Part shown: one piece after another, positions 46,453 to 56,817 of the stretch
Layout: each line of letters starts with the position of its first letter
How positions within the stretch are numbered: the stretch's first letter is position 1
From: Gammaproteobacteria bacterium
GTDB lineage: Bacteria; Pseudomonadota; Gammaproteobacteria; Pseudomonadales; Alcanivoracaceae
Assembly: GCA_018067045.1 (NCBI GenBank)
Contig: JAGPVL010000023.1
Span: 1-64,000, forward strand
DNA: 64,000 bases
Direction: 5' to 3'
The notes under the pieces: generated by a model
The model's database searches: none
What the model was told of the DNA's origin: nothing
The model's input: the letters and a program-made list of their open reading frames with translations, nothing else
Program-made: the position numbers and the translations under genes

Positions 46453-46563
46453 AGTTTTAGTAAAATTTTATCTAACGGTTGGCGCAGCGGTGTATTCGGT
46501 CTTGAAATACCTGCCAGATAGCTGCATCGTAACTTTGTTAGACGCGTTTTTTGAGGAAATCTG

Positions 46564-47853
46564 ATGGCCGACCAGTCAGGCGGTAAAGACGACGGCAAGC
46601 TGCTGTATTGTTCATTTTGCGGCAAAAGCCAGCACGAAGTACGCAAGTTGATTGCGGGGCCTTCTGTGTTTATCTGCGACGAGTGCGTAGATCTGTGCAA
46701 CGACATCATTCGTGAAGAAGTGCAGGAAGACACAAGCGATTCCTCCAGCGAAAAGCTGCCGAAGCCGGACGAAATCAAAGTCACGCTGGACGAGTATGTG
46801 ATCGGTCAAGAGCGCGCCAAGAAAGTATTGGCCGTTGCGGTGTACAACCATTACAAACGTTTGCGCCGTGGTGGAAAGGGTAAAGATGAAGTTGAGCTAG
46901 GAAAGTCGAATATCTTGCTTATCGGGCCAACCGGCTCAGGTAAGACATTGCTTGCTGAAACCTTGGCTCGCTTGCTTGATGTGCCCTTTACGATTGCTGA
47001 CGCAACTACACTGACCGAAGCGGGCTATGTCGGTGAAGACGTCGAAAATATTATTCAGAAGTTATTGCAGAAGTGTGATTACGATGTAGAGAAGGCCCAG
47101 CAGGGCATTGTTTATATTGATGAGATCGACAAAATTTCGCGTAAATCGGATAACCCTTCGATTACTCGCGATGTCAGCGGCGAAGGTGTTCAGCAGGCGT
47201 TGCTAAAACTGATCGAAGGCACGGTTGCATCCGTTCCGCCACAAGGTGGTCGTAAGCATCCACAGCAGGAATTCTTGCAAGTCGATACAGCGAATATTTT
47301 GTTTATTTGCGGCGGAGCCTTTGCCGGCTTAGATAAAATTATTCGTGCGCGCTCTGAAAAGGGTGGTATTGGCTTTTCTGCCGACGTGAAGACCAAAGAT
47401 GAAAGTCGTAGCCTTGGTGAGTTGTTCCAAGATTGCGAGCCAGAAGATTTGATTAAGTATGGTTTGATTCCGGAATTTATAGGTCGTTTGCCGGTGATTG
47501 CCACGCTGGAAGAATTGTCTGAAGACGCACTGATTCAAATTCTTACCGAACCACGCAATGCGCTGACAAAGCAGTATGCACGCTTGTTCGATATGGAAGG
47601 CGTTGAGTTAGACTTCCGTGATGATGCTTTACGGGCTGTTGCGAACCGCGCAATGGAGCGTAAGACCGGCGCACGGGGTTTGCGCTCCATCCTTGAAAAT
47701 GTGTTACTCGACACCATGTATCAAGTGCCATCTATGGAAGGTCTGTCTAAAGTTGTTATTGACGCAGCCTCCATTCGTGGCGACTCGGAGCCACTGTTAA
47801 TTTTTGAGAACAGCAACAGTGAGCATCCTCCTTCCAAAGCTGCGCCAGATTAA
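46564..47853 (+). CDS. clpX: ClpX ATPase subunit
   Basis: 429 residues. The C4 zinc finger ([11 protein letters not shown] ... ICDECVDLC) is at the N-terminus; Walker A is GPTGSGKT at about 121-128, Walker [12 protein letters not shown]. The IGF loop (GGIGFSAD) that docks on ClpP is present. Unfolds substrates for ClpP. Confidence 0.98.
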   Translation: MADQSGGKDDGKLLYCSFCGKSQHEVRKLIAGPSVFICDECVDLCNDIIREEVQEDTSDSSSEKLPKPDEIKVTLDEYVIGQERAKKVLAVAVYNHYKRLRRGGKGKDEVELGKSNILLIGPTGSGKTLLAETLARLLDVPFTIADATTLTEAGYVGEDVENIIQKLLQKCDYDVEKAQQGIVYIDEIDKISRKSDNPSITRDVSGEGVQQALLKLIEGTVASVPPQGGRKHPQQEFLQVDTANILFICGGAFAGLDKIIRARSEKGGIGFSADVKTKDESRSLGELFQDCEPEDLIKYGLIPEFIGRLPVIATLEELSEDALIQILTEPRNALTKQYARLFDMEGVELDFRDDALRAVANRAMERKTGARGLRSILENVLLDTMYQVPSMEGLSKVVIDAASIRGDSEPLLIFENSNSEHPPSKAAPD

Positions 47854-47921
47854 TGACTGCCTAGGATTAGGGTTTAATAAGTCAAAAATTAATGTGTCGT
47901 AGCCGACTAGCGAGGCTGAAG

Positions 47922-50321
47922 GTGCTTAAAAAAATTCCACTTTTACCACTGCGTGACGTAGTGGTTTATCCGCACATGGTTATCCCGTTGTTTGTTGGGC
48001 GTGCTAAATCGATTAGTGCGTTAGAACAAGCGATGAAAGGGGATAAACAGGTTCTGTTGGTTGCCCAGCGTAATGCGTCGGACGACGCGCCCAACGATAA
48101 CGACCTTCATGCGGTCGGCACCGTTAGTACGGTTCTGCAAATGCTGAAGTTGCCTGATGGCACCGTGAAGGTGTTGGTCGAAGGTGTTTCCCGTGCCACC
48201 GTATTAAGTACGGATTTCTTAGATGATGTCGTCGTTGCCGATGCCGAAATTGTCGAAGAGACCCCCCCTGACGAAAATGAAATGGATGGTCTCGGCAAGT
48301 CATTGCTAGGACAGTTCGAAGAGTACGTAAAACTGTCTAAGAAGGTTGCTCCGGAGATCGTCAGTTCTGTATCCAGTATTGATGAGCTGAGCCGTCTTGC
48401 CGATACCATTGCCGCTCATCTGCAATTAAAAATTGAAGAAAAGCAGGAAATTCTAGAGATGAGTGACACGCGTGAGCGGGTCGAACATCTAATTGGCTTG
48501 ATGGAAGCGGAAATTGATGTCTTAAAAGTTGAAAAGCGCATCCGCGGCCGTGTTAAGAAACAAATGGAGAAAAGCCAGCGCGAGTACTATTTGAATGAGC
48601 AAATGAAAGCTATTCAGAAAGAGCTTGGCGACATGGATGACGGCGGCAATGAGCTTGAAGAAATCGAAAAGCGCATTGATGCCAGTGGCATGCCCAAGGA
48701 CGCGAAGGAAAAGTCTAAGGCAGAGTTGAACAAGCTGAAGATGATGTCGCCAATGTCTGCGGAAGCGACGGTTGTGCGTAGCTACCTTGACTGGATGGTT
48801 AACGTTCCGTGGAAAAAGCGTAGTCGTGTCCGTCATGACTTGAAAATGGCTCAGCAAGTTCTCGATCAGGACCACTACGGTCTTGAGGAAGTGAAGGATC
48901 GTATTCTTGAGTTTCTTGCGGTCCAGAACCGTGTCGGCAAAGTTAAAGGCCCCGTTTTGTGTTTGGTTGGCCCTCCAGGTGTCGGTAAGACATCTCTGGG
49001 GCAGTCTATTGCCAAAGCAACAAATCGTAAGTTTATTCGTATGGCGCTAGGCGGTGTACGTGATGAGGCTGAAATTCGCGGCCATCGTCGTACTTACATC
49101 GGTTCTTTGCCCGGTAAAGTTATTCAAAAGTTGTCGAAAGTTGGCGTACGTAACCCACTGTTCTTGCTTGATGAAATCGACAAGATGGGAATGGATATGC
49201 GTGGCGATCCTGCCTCGGCGCTATTAGAGGTTTTAGATCCAGAGCAGAACAACGCGTTCAATGATCATTATCTCGAAGTGGATTATGACTTGTCTGAGAC
49301 GCTGTTTATTTGCACGTCGAACTCGATGAATATTCCAGCCCCGTTACTTGATCGAATGGAAGTTATTCGGATTCCTGGCTACACAGAAGACGAGAAAGTG
49401 AATATCGCCCGTCAATATCTGGTGCCTAAGCAAATTGAAGCGAATGGCCTAAAAGCCGGAGAGCTTGAAATAGACGACTCTAGTCTTCGCCATATGGTGC
49501 GCCATTACACTCGTGAGGCGGGTGTGCGTGGTCTAGAACGTGAAATATCAAAAGTCTGCCGTAAGGTGGTTAAAGAGCACCTCCTCGCTGGGGCGTTAGA
49601 TCCTGTGAAGGTTGTCGGTGAGGGCGTTGAATATTACCTCGGCGTACAGAAATTTAGCTTTGGTCGTGCCGAGGAAGAAGACCAGATAGGGCAGGTTACC
49701 GGACTCGCATGGACGTCGGTGGGCGGTGAGCTATTGACCATCGAAGGTGTGGCTGTACCGGGTAAGGGGCGCGTTACTAGCACCGGCTCTCTCGGCGACG
49801 TCATGCAGGAATCGATTCAGGCTGCGTGGACAGTCGTAAAAAGTCGGGCCCGTACATTGGGCATTCGCCGCCGCGCATTAGATCGTAATGACTTCCATAT
49901 TCATGTGCCTGAGGGCGCAACGCCGAAAGACGGACCCAGTGCGGGCGTGGCGATGTGTACGTCGTTAGTCTCTGTTTTAACAGGCATTCCTGTACGAGCG
50001 GATGTGGCGATGACAGGTGAAATTACCTTGCGCGGACAGGTGCTGCCGATCGGAGGATTGAAGGAAAAACTGCTAGCTGCGCACCGCGGTGGCATCAAGA
50101 AGGTTTTGATTCCCAAAGAGAACGAGCGTGACCTCAAGGAAATTCCGGACAACATTAAGGCGGCGCTGGAGATTTTTCCGGTGAAGTGGATTGACGAGGT
50201 TTTAGCCGTTGCCCTACAGCATGTGCCAACAGCGTTAAGTCAGGAGGAGGTTGAGGAAGATATCGCGGCCGATAATCCGAGTAAATCTGGTACGGATGAT
50301 GATCGAGTCAGTACCCACTGA
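47922..50321 (+). CDS. lon: Lon protease
   Basis: 799 residues from the GTG at 47922, favoured because gagg sits just upstream; the ATG at 47892 lacks a ribosome site and adds ten residues absent from typical Lon starts. The LON domain begins IPLLPLRDVVVYPHM. Walker A is GPPGVGKT near 350, catalytic Ser near 673 in PKDGPSAGVAM and Lys about 716. ATP-dependent serine protease in the cytoplasm. A strong terminator follows. Confidence 0.97.
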   Translation: MLKKIPLLPLRDVVVYPHMVIPLFVGRAKSISALEQAMKGDKQVLLVAQRNASDDAPNDNDLHAVGTVSTVLQMLKLPDGTVKVLVEGVSRATVLSTDFLDDVVVADAEIVEETPPDENEMDGLGKSLLGQFEEYVKLSKKVAPEIVSSVSSIDELSRLADTIAAHLQLKIEEKQEILEMSDTRERVEHLIGLMEAEIDVLKVEKRIRGRVKKQMEKSQREYYLNEQMKAIQKELGDMDDGGNELEEIEKRIDASGMPKDAKEKSKAELNKLKMMSPMSAEATVVRSYLDWMVNVPWKKRSRVRHDLKMAQQVLDQDHYGLEEVKDRILEFLAVQNRVGKVKGPVLCLVGPPGVGKTSLGQSIAKATNRKFIRMALGGVRDEAEIRGHRRTYIGSLPGKVIQKLSKVGVRNPLFLLDEIDKMGMDMRGDPASALLEVLDPEQNNAFNDHYLEVDYDLSETLFICTSNSMNIPAPLLDRMEVIRIPGYTEDEKVNIARQYLVPKQIEANGLKAGELEIDDSSLRHMVRHYTREAGVRGLEREISKVCRKVVKEHLLAGALDPVKVVGEGVEYYLGVQKFSFGRAEEEDQIGQVTGLAWTSVGGELLTIEGVAVPGKGRVTSTGSLGDVMQESIQAAWTVVKSRARTLGIRRRALDRNDFHIHVPEGATPKDGPSAGVAMCTSLVSVLTGIPVRADVAMTGEITLRGQVLPIGGLKEKLLAAHRGGIKKVLIPKENERDLKEIPDNIKAALEIFPVKWIDEVLAVALQHVPTALSQEEVEEDIAADNPSKSGTDDDRVSTH

Positions 50322-50328
50322 TTCATCT

Positions 50329-50356
50329 AAAAAGGGCCCTTGTTAGGGCCCTTTTC
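50329..50356 (+). terminator. Terminator after lon
   Basis: aaaaagggccc pairs with gggcccttttc around ttgtta, followed by T-rich sequence. Confidence 0.88.
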
Positions 50357-50847
50357 TTTGTCTGCTTTACGAGAGTTTGATGTCACCATTGGTACCACTT
50401 GCTGTCGTGGTCTTGGCCTCGTCTAGGGCTCTTCTGAATATAATTGTACAAAAAATGCACGCCGATTCTGTTGTTGGCCGCTGTACGCCTAGTGAAACAC
50501 GAGGAAAGGCGGTGGATAATTCGGAAAAATTCTCGAATTATCATTGGCTTCTGAGGTAAAACTAAAGCGACTTTGTAAAAGAGTAAAGATATTCAATTAA
50601 TCGCGAATAGTGCTCGCCAAAGCAGGTATTTCCGCTGTTATACTGCTCCCACTCTAAAGTAATCTCTGTCTAATGGAGATTCTTTGAGAAATACAGGTCA
50701 GTCTTTTTATAAGTTGCTTTATGTTCGGTCAGGTTCTGCAGTAGGATTCTTGACGCAACATAAGTAGCGTTGATATAAAGGCGGCTTCATCACGGAGAGT
50801 GCGAGACGCCTCGTTTAAAAAACCGGTAACCATCAAGGGGAATATTT
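50357..50847. other. lon-hupB intergenic region
   Basis: About 490 bp. Apart from the hupB promoter at 50750-50779 no gene was recognised; a 60-codon frame at 50377-50559 has no ribosome site. Confidence 0.5.
50750..50779 (+). promoter_or_regulatory. Sigma-70 promoter of hupB
   Basis: TTGACG and TATAAA are separated by 18 bases, about 70 bp upstream of the hupB start. Confidence 0.75.
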
Positions 50848-51123
50848 GTGAATAAATCCGAACTGATTGACGCGATCGCAGCAGCAGCTGATCTTTCTAA
50901 GGCAGATGCAGGCCGTGCACTAGATGCAACTATTGAATCTGTTACTGGCGCACTAAAAAGTGGTGATTCGGTTTCTCTCGTTGGTTTCGGTACTTTCGCG
51001 GTTAAGCAGCGCGCTGCGCGTGAAGGTCGTAACCCACAGACCGGCAAAACCATTCAGATCGCTGCGGCGACTGTTCCTGGCTTTAAAGCAGGTAAAGCAC
51101 TAAAAGACGCGGTCAATATCTAA
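50848..51123 (+). CDS. hupB: DNA-binding protein HU-beta
   Basis: 91 residues starting at GTG 50848 with a ggggaa site. [20 protein letters not shown] and [20 protein letters not shown], then TGKTIQI, are the HU signature. Dimeric nucleoid protein. Its position between lon and ppiD is conserved in gammaproteobacteria. Confidence 0.97.
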   Translation: MNKSELIDAIAAAADLSKADAGRALDATIESVTGALKSGDSVSLVGFGTFAVKQRAAREGRNPQTGKTIQIAAATVPGFKAGKALKDAVNI

Positions 51124-51133
51124 GTCGCGCGCA

Positions 51134-51191
51134 CGGAGCAGAGCCATCGGTAATCTAGATGGCTAACGGGACACAATCTTGCTCTGCTCCG
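51134..51191 (+). repeat. Nested inverted repeat in hupB 3' region
   Basis: cggagcagagc (51134-51144) is an exact complement of gctctgctccg (51181-51191). Inside, agccatc and gatggct (51142-51148, 51158-51164) form a second seven-bp stem that shares three bases with the first, so the two may alternate. Confidence 0.7.
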
Positions 51192-51194
51192 GAA

Positions 51195-51228
51195 GCAAAA
51201 AAGCGTATCATTTGATGCGCTTTTTTGC
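51195..51228 (+). terminator. Terminator after hupB
   Basis: gcaaaaaagcg-tatc pairs with ga-tgcgcttttttgc type arms, with T run. Confidence 0.85.
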
Positions 51229-51308
51229 GTTTATAGTGCATGAATAATAATGTCTGAATAGTGCCTGCCTAGATTCGTCCCGGTTTGTCCGGCGACTTGG
51301 AGAAAGTA

Positions 51309-53246
51309 ATGCAACAGTTTAGAACTTTTGTTCGAGGTCCGGTGGGGGTAGCCCTGCTAGTTCTCTTTATGGTTCCTTTTATTATTACGGGCTTTTACGG
51401 TTATTTCTCCAGCAGCCCTCAGGGTAAGTCCGTTGCCGAAGTAGCAGGGGTCGCTATTTCAGCGGCTGAGTTGGACGCGAAGGTTCAGCAAATGCGCCAA
51501 CAAATGCGTCAGCAAAGCCCTCAGGTTGATAGCGCTATGATTGCTAGCTTTATACAGCCAGCCATGGTGCTAGGTGGGCTCGTGAATAACGAGTTAATGA
51601 TGCACGAGGCCAATAGTACAAACATGCTGATTAGTACTGCGCAGGCCGCACAGCTTATTTATGCGGCGCCATCGTTTCATCAAGACGGTAAGTACTCTCG
51701 TGAAAGCTTTCAACGCTTTGTCCGAGATCGTGGAATGAGTGAGACAGGCTTTATTAATTCCCTGCGTGGCGACTTGCTGATGAATCAAGTTCGTACGGGC
51801 ATCGTCGATACGGACTTTGCATTGCCGGGCGAATTAACAGAGCAGCGTCGTCTTGCCGAACAGCAACGTGATATCCGTTTTGCGCACAAACGTGCAGACA
51901 AGCTGGCGCAAAGCTACGACGTGAGCGACGAAGATGTTGCGGCATATTATGAGGCGAACGCTGAAAGCTTTATGCGGGCACAGCAGTTCCAGCTCTCTTT
52001 TATCGAAATTGATCCGTCCAAGGCCTCTGAGGTTGTGATTAGCGAAGAAGATGTTGCCTTGGAGTATCAAGCTCGCCTTGGCGCGATTAAGGCCGTTGCA
52101 GCTAACTCTGAGCGGCGCCAAGTCGCCCATATACAGATAGCTCTTGGTGACGAACGGACTGATCAAGAGGCACAGTCGTTAATTTCGACGATTGAAGCAG
52201 AGATCGATAGGGGTGCAGATTTTGCTGCAATGGCTAAGAAATACTCAGATGATAAGGCAACGGCAAACACGGGCGGCAAGCTAGGCACGTTTACGCGCGG
52301 CGAGTTACCGGAAGAGATGGCACAAGTTCTTTTTTCCATGAATAAAGGGCAAGTCTCAACAGCGATCGAAGTTGAAAATAATATTCATATTTTGAAGCTT
52401 GAAGATATTGTTCAGCGCGAGCTACCGTCACAGGAAGATCTTGCCGAAGGCATACGCCGTGATTTGAAACAGGCTCGCATAACCGCTGAGCTAAGTGAAA
52501 AAGCCGCACAGCTAGATGAACTGGCGTTTGAACATGGCGACCTGCAAACACCTTCTGAAGTGGTTGGCATTGCTATCAAGACTTCTAGCTGGTTTAGTTT
52601 AGATGCTCCGAATGGCATTGCGAGCAATCCGCAGGTGATTCAGGCGCTTAATAGCGCTGCAGTGAAAAAAGATGGCCACAATAGTGACATGATCGAGTTA
52701 GGTGAGAATCACTATGTGGTCATTCGCCTAGCGGATACTCGGCCAGCTGAGCCGATTCCAATGGCGGATGTGAAAGATTCAATTGTTGAGTCGGTCCGTT
52801 TGGCGCGTGCTGCGGATGAGCTTGATGTAAAGGCGGAAGCGTTGAGAGAACAGCTGTCTGCCGGCGCGGCGTTTGAAGCCCTGGTTGATGACCTAGGCAC
52901 TGAGGCGGATTCCGCCAATGGCTTGACGCGTAATAGCAGAGATCCAGCCTTACAGATTGTTCGCGAAGCGTTTAGTTTGAGTCGCCCCGCGGCTGGTGAG
53001 CAGGGGCCTGTTAGCGTCCTACGCTTGGCAAATGGCGACTTGGTAGTGGTTCAAGTCACCGCTGTTCGTGAAGGGGCTGCAACTGTTTTGACTGCAGAGC
53101 AGCAGACTCGTGCTTTGGGTGAATTGGCGGCGGCGGAAGGTGATCGTACCCTGCGTCAGTCGATTGAGCTTGTGCGCCACAATGTTGATGTGACGATCAA
53201 TGAAGAATTGCTTTCATCCTTAGGACAGGCTTCTGCAGGGCAATAG
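51309..53246 (+). CDS. ppiD: PpiD periplasmic folding chaperone
   Basis: 645 residues from ATG 51309 with ggag seven bases upstream (a TTG at 51285 is open). One N-terminal membrane anchor (about 12-34) positions it at the inner membrane facing the periplasm. A SurA-like N-domain, a parvulin domain at about 265-365 (FAAMAKKYSDDKATANTGGK) and a C-terminal chaperone region follow. It works with the Sec translocon in folding outer-membrane proteins. Confidence 0.96.
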   Translation: MQQFRTFVRGPVGVALLVLFMVPFIITGFYGYFSSSPQGKSVAEVAGVAISAAELDAKVQQMRQQMRQQSPQVDSAMIASFIQPAMVLGGLVNNELMMHEANSTNMLISTAQAAQLIYAAPSFHQDGKYSRESFQRFVRDRGMSETGFINSLRGDLLMNQVRTGIVDTDFALPGELTEQRRLAEQQRDIRFAHKRADKLAQSYDVSDEDVAAYYEANAESFMRAQQFQLSFIEIDPSKASEVVISEEDVALEYQARLGAIKAVAANSERRQVAHIQIALGDERTDQEAQSLISTIEAEIDRGADFAAMAKKYSDDKATANTGGKLGTFTRGELPEEMAQVLFSMNKGQVSTAIEVENNIHILKLEDIVQRELPSQEDLAEGIRRDLKQARITAELSEKAAQLDELAFEHGDLQTPSEVVGIAIKTSSWFSLDAPNGIASNPQVIQALNSAAVKKDGHNSDMIELGENHYVVIRLADTRPAEPIPMADVKDSIVESVRLARAADELDVKAEALREQLSAGAAFEALVDDLGTEADSANGLTRNSRDPALQIVREAFSLSRPAAGEQGPVSVLRLANGDLVVVQVTAVREGAATVLTAEQQTRALGELAAAEGDRTLRQSIELVRHNVDVTINEELLSSLGQASAGQ

Positions 53247-53259
53247 GGAAAGTTTAGCA

Positions 53260-53295
53260 GTATAAAAAACGCGCCTATTGGCGCGTTTTTTATAC
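53260..53295. terminator. Bidirectional terminator between ppiD and fabI
   Basis: gtataaaaaacgcgcc pairs perfectly with its complement around tatt; A and T runs in both arms serve both converging genes. Confidence 0.9.
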
Positions 53296-53306
53296 CTAAA
53301 AGAAAG

Positions 53307-54104
53307 CTACTCTTCGTCGCCAAAGGCCATCGAGACTGTATTTGCGCCGCCATCAACATACATGATTTCACCGCTAACGCCGGACGCTAGGTCTGAGCAA
53401 AGGAACGCGGCAGCGTTACCGACTTCTTCAATGGTGACATTGCGACGCAGCGGAGACTTGGCGGCGTTTGCATCGAGCATCATGCGAAACTTCTTAATAC
53501 CGGACGCCGCGAGCGTTCTAATCGGGCCCGCTGAAATGCCGTTTACACGTGTGCCTTCAGGACCAACGCTGGACGCGAGGTAGCGTACACTTGCCTCTAG
53601 ACTGGCTTTCGCCATGCCCATAACGTTGTAGTTAGGCACTGTTTGTCGCGCGGCATGGTAGGTTAAAGTCAGCAAGCTACCGTTTCGACCTTTCATCATT
53701 TCGCGCCCAGCTTTTGCCAGCGCAACAAAGCTGTAGCTAGAAATATCATGGGCGATTCGGAACCCTTCACGGGTTGATACGTCAACAAAGTTGCCGTCTA
53801 ACTCATAGCCTGGTGCAAAACCTACGGCGTGAATGATGCCGTCTAGGCCGTCCCACTTTTTTGCCAGAGCAGTGAAAACAGCTTCGATCTGCTCATCACT
53901 GACCACATCGCAAGGAAATACAAGATCAGCATTGCTGCCGTACTTTTCGGCCGCCTTCATCACCCGCGAAAGCAGCTTTTCAGTTTGGTAGGTGAAGGCG
54001 AGTTCTGCGCCTTCGCGATGCATGGCTTCGGCAATACCCGTTGCAATGGAACGGTCACTGGCAACGCCGACGATCAGGTATTTTTTTCCGCTTAAAAAGC
54101 CCAT
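53307..54104 (-). CDS. fabI: Enoyl-ACP reductase FabI
   Basis: 265 residues. The NAD-binding start [20 protein letters not shown] and the catalytic region [20 protein letters not shown] (Tyr-x6-Lys) identify FabI. It reduces enoyl-ACP in each fatty-acid elongation cycle. Position next to ppiD is the same as in Pseudomonas. Confidence 0.98.
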   Translation of the reverse strand: MGFLSGKKYLIVGVASDRSIATGIAEAMHREGAELAFTYQTEKLLSRVMKAAEKYGSNADLVFPCDVVSDEQIEAVFTALAKKWDGLDGIIHAVGFAPGYELDGNFVDVSTREGFRIAHDISSYSFVALAKAGREMMKGRNGSLLTLTYHAARQTVPNYNVMGMAKASLEASVRYLASSVGPEGTRVNGISAGPIRTLAASGIKKFRMMLDANAAKSPLRRNVTIEEVGNAAAFLCSDLASGVSGEIMYVDGGANTVSMAFGDEE

Positions 54105-54166
54105 GGTCTACTTCCCTTATCCTTAGGTGTGAATGAGTCGCGATGTTTAGCAAGAACGCGTCTGGG

Positions 54167-55759
54167 TTAGTACTTTACGGTTTCATCAAATGCCGCGTGA
54201 ATGAGTTGCTGAGTATACGGTTGCTGAGGGGATTGGAAAATCGACTCAGTGTTACCATTTTCGACAATACAGCCGTCCCGCATCACGATGAGATCATGGC
54301 TGATCCCGCGGACAACGCGTAAATCATGACTAATAAAGATGTACGTCAGATTATGTCGATGCTGGAGCGCTTTTAGTAGCTCCAAAACTTGATGCTGAAC
54401 GCTGCGATCAAGTGCGGAAGTAGGCTCATCTAGAATAAGCAGCTCCGGTTCAAGAATGAGGGCTCTGGCGATAGCGACGCGCTGGCGTTGCCCGCCAGAA
54501 AGCTCGTGGGGGTAGCGATGCCGCATTTCTGCCTCTAACCCTACCTCGGTCAGTATGGCAGCAACCCTCGCATCTCTTGCTGTTTTGTTGAGATCGCGGC
54601 GATGAACTTCAAGGCCTTCGACAACAATTTGCCCGATCGTTAGTCGTGGATTGAGCGTCCCCCATGGATCTTGGAAAACGATTTGCATGCGCGCTCGGTA
54701 TGGCTGCATTTGCTTGCCGCGGAGTGCGTCGAGGCGGATATCGCCCAACGAAATATCGCCGCGTGAATCAATGAGTCGGAGCAGCGCCATAGCGAGCGTT
54801 GATTTTCCTGAGCCGGACTCGCCGACTACGCCCAGTGTTTGGCCGCGACGAATGGAGAGTGAGACATTGTTAACGGCTGTAAGATGGCTCTTTTTGCCGA
54901 GCCAGCCGAGACGTTGAGAAAACCGAACAGAAAGCGCGCTTGCACGGAGGAGGGTGCCTGAGTTACTTGGGGTTGGCGCCGTTCCGCCTGGGGCGGAATC
55001 GATCAAATGACGGGTATAGGTATGCTGTGGGTCCGCGAGTACGGCGGCCGTATTACCTTGTTCTACGATTTTCCCGGCGCACATTACGGAGACTTCTTCC
55101 GCGTAACGTCCGACGATGCCCAGATCGTGCGTGATAAGAAGAACACCGAGGCCAAGGTCCCGTTGCAGTTGTTTAAGCAAGTCGAGAATGCTCTCTTCAA
55201 CGGTGACATCGAGAGCAGTAGTGGGCTCATCCGCAATCAATAGGGCAGGGTCGTTTGCCAATGCCATGGCGATCATGACGCGTTGCCGTTGTCCGCCGGA
55301 AAGTTGATGTGGATAACGCGCCATGATTTGTTCAGGGTCTGGCAGCTGTACTTTTTCTAATAGGGCGATACAGCGCAGCCGCGCCTTATGACGATCGATT
55401 TGTTGATGAATTAAAATATTTTCACAGACTTGCTGTTCGACGATATGCAAAGGGTTTAGTGCGGACAGGGGCTCTTGAAATATCATGCCGATGCGACCGC
55501 CACGCAGCTGCCGCAGCTTTTCATCGCGCCAGTCCGTGACGTCAACACCATCGAGCTCGATGGCGTCGGCCTTTACCTGTGCCGCGGGAGGAAGCAGCCT
55601 TAGGATGGAAAGTGCGGTTAATGATTTACCTGAACCTGACTCGCCAACAAGCGCATGCATTTTTCCGGGGGAGAGGGCAAAGTTTACGCCGTCTACCGCA
55701 GGTTTCTCTTGCCCTGCAAAGCAAATGCGAAGATTGCGGATACTAAGTAACGTGCTCAT
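54167..55759 (-). CDS. yejF: Peptide ABC transporter ATPase, two fused domains (YejF/NppD type)
   Basis: 530 residues holding two complete ATPase halves. Walker A occurs as GESGSGKS twice (about residues 38-45 and 318-325), ABC signature LSGGQRQRV twice, and Walker B LLIADEPT and LLILDEPT. It powers the YejB/YejE pore. Its start overlaps the yejE stop (ATGA). Fused ATPases are characteristic of YejF. Confidence 0.95.
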   Translation of the reverse strand: MSTLLSIRNLRICFAGQEKPAVDGVNFALSPGKMHALVGESGSGKSLTALSILRLLPPAAQVKADAIELDGVDVTDWRDEKLRQLRGGRIGMIFQEPLSALNPLHIVEQQVCENILIHQQIDRHKARLRCIALLEKVQLPDPEQIMARYPHQLSGGQRQRVMIAMALANDPALLIADEPTTALDVTVEESILDLLKQLQRDLGLGVLLITHDLGIVGRYAEEVSVMCAGKIVEQGNTAAVLADPQHTYTRHLIDSAPGGTAPTPSNSGTLLRASALSVRFSQRLGWLGKKSHLTAVNNVSLSIRRGQTLGVVGESGSGKSTLAMALLRLIDSRGDISLGDIRLDALRGKQMQPYRARMQIVFQDPWGTLNPRLTIGQIVVEGLEVHRRDLNKTARDARVAAILTEVGLEAEMRHRYPHELSGGQRQRVAIARALILEPELLILDEPTSALDRSVQHQVLELLKALQHRHNLTYIFISHDLRVVRGISHDLIVMRDGCIVENGNTESIFQSPQQPYTQQLIHAAFDETVKY

Positions 55760-56817
55760 GACAGGAACTTCCGTGGGTCAAACGCATCGCGAATGGCTTC
55801 GCCAATAAAAATAAGTAACGTCAGTAATATCGACAGCGATGCGAATGCGCTAATGCCGAGCCACGGAGCTTGCAGGTTAGCTTTGCCTTGGCCAAGTAAT
55901 TCACCAAGCGAAGGCGAGCCCGGCGGAAGTCCAAAGCCGAGAAAGTCTAAAGAAGTCAGCGTCACAATGCCGCCGTTCAAAATAAACGGCATAAAGGTGA
56001 GGGTGGCAACCATGGCATTAGGGAGCATATGTCGAAACATAATAACCGGTGCGGGCACGCCGAGCGCCCTAGCAGCGCGAACGTAATCAAAGTTTCGCCC
56101 TCTTAGAAATTCCGCACGGACGAGGTCGACCAGCGCCATCCAAGAGAACAGCAGCATGATGCCAAGCAACCACCAGAAATTGGGTGCGACGAAGCTGGTC
56201 AGAATAATAATGAGAAAGAGTGTTGGCATGCTTGACCAGACTTCCAGAAAACGTTGCCCGGCAAGATCTATCCAGCCTCCGTAATAGCCTTGAATGGCGC
56301 CAACAATGATGCCAACAATACTGCTTGCGATCGTAAGGAGTAAACCAAATAGGACAGAGAGCCGAAAGCCGTAGATCACTCGTGCCAGTACGTCACGGCC
56401 TTGATCATCTGTTCCGAGCCAGTTGTCTGATGACGGCGGGGCGGGTGCAGGAGTAGTAAGATTGTAGTTAATGGTGTTGTAGCTATAAGGGATAAGTGGC
56501 CACAGCATCCATCCGTCTTCTTCAATAAGCTCGGCAACAAACGGATCGCGGTAGCTTGTTTCTGTTTCAAACACGCCCCCAAAAGTTGTCTCGGGGTAGC
56601 TCACAAAGATCGGAAAATAGGTTTCGCCTTGGTAGCGGGCTAGTAACGGTTTGTCGTTGGCAATAAATTCAGCACACAGGCTGGTTAGAAACAAAAAGCT
56701 AAATAGCCAGAGTGACCAATAGCCTCGCTTGTTTTGTTTAAACGCCGTCCACTGGCGCTCGGTGACAGGATTGCTAAAAGGACGGCGAGGCGTTCGAGTG
56801 AATAGCCGAAAAGACAT
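55756..56817 (-). CDS. yejE: Peptide ABC transporter permease (YejE/NppC type)
   Basis: 353 residues. An N-terminal TM helix, a roughly 100-residue periplasmic segment and five more helices with the EAA-type loop ARALGVPAPVIMFRHMLPNA. DNWLGTDDQGRDVLARVIYG is the conserved DppC/OppC-type entry. Overlaps yejB (TAATG) and yejF. Confidence 0.94.
   Translation of the reverse strand: MSFRLFTRTPRRPFSNPVTERQWTAFKQNKRGYWSLWLFSFLFLTSLCAEFIANDKPLLARYQGETYFPIFVSYPETTFGGVFETETSYRDPFVAELIEEDGWMLWPLIPYSYNTINYNLTTPAPAPPSSDNWLGTDDQGRDVLARVIYGFRLSVLFGLLLTIASSIVGIIVGAIQGYYGGWIDLAGQRFLEVWSSMPTLFLIIILTSFVAPNFWWLLGIMLLFSWMALVDLVRAEFLRGRNFDYVRAARALGVPAPVIMFRHMLPNAMVATLTFMPFILNGGIVTLTSLDFLGFGLPPGSPSLGELLGQGKANLQAPWLGISAFASLSILLTLLIFIGEAIRDAFDPRKFLS

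Noticed and set aside
50377-50559. 60-codon frame after lon
   Set aside because: No ribosome site and no recognisable product; begins just past the lon terminator.
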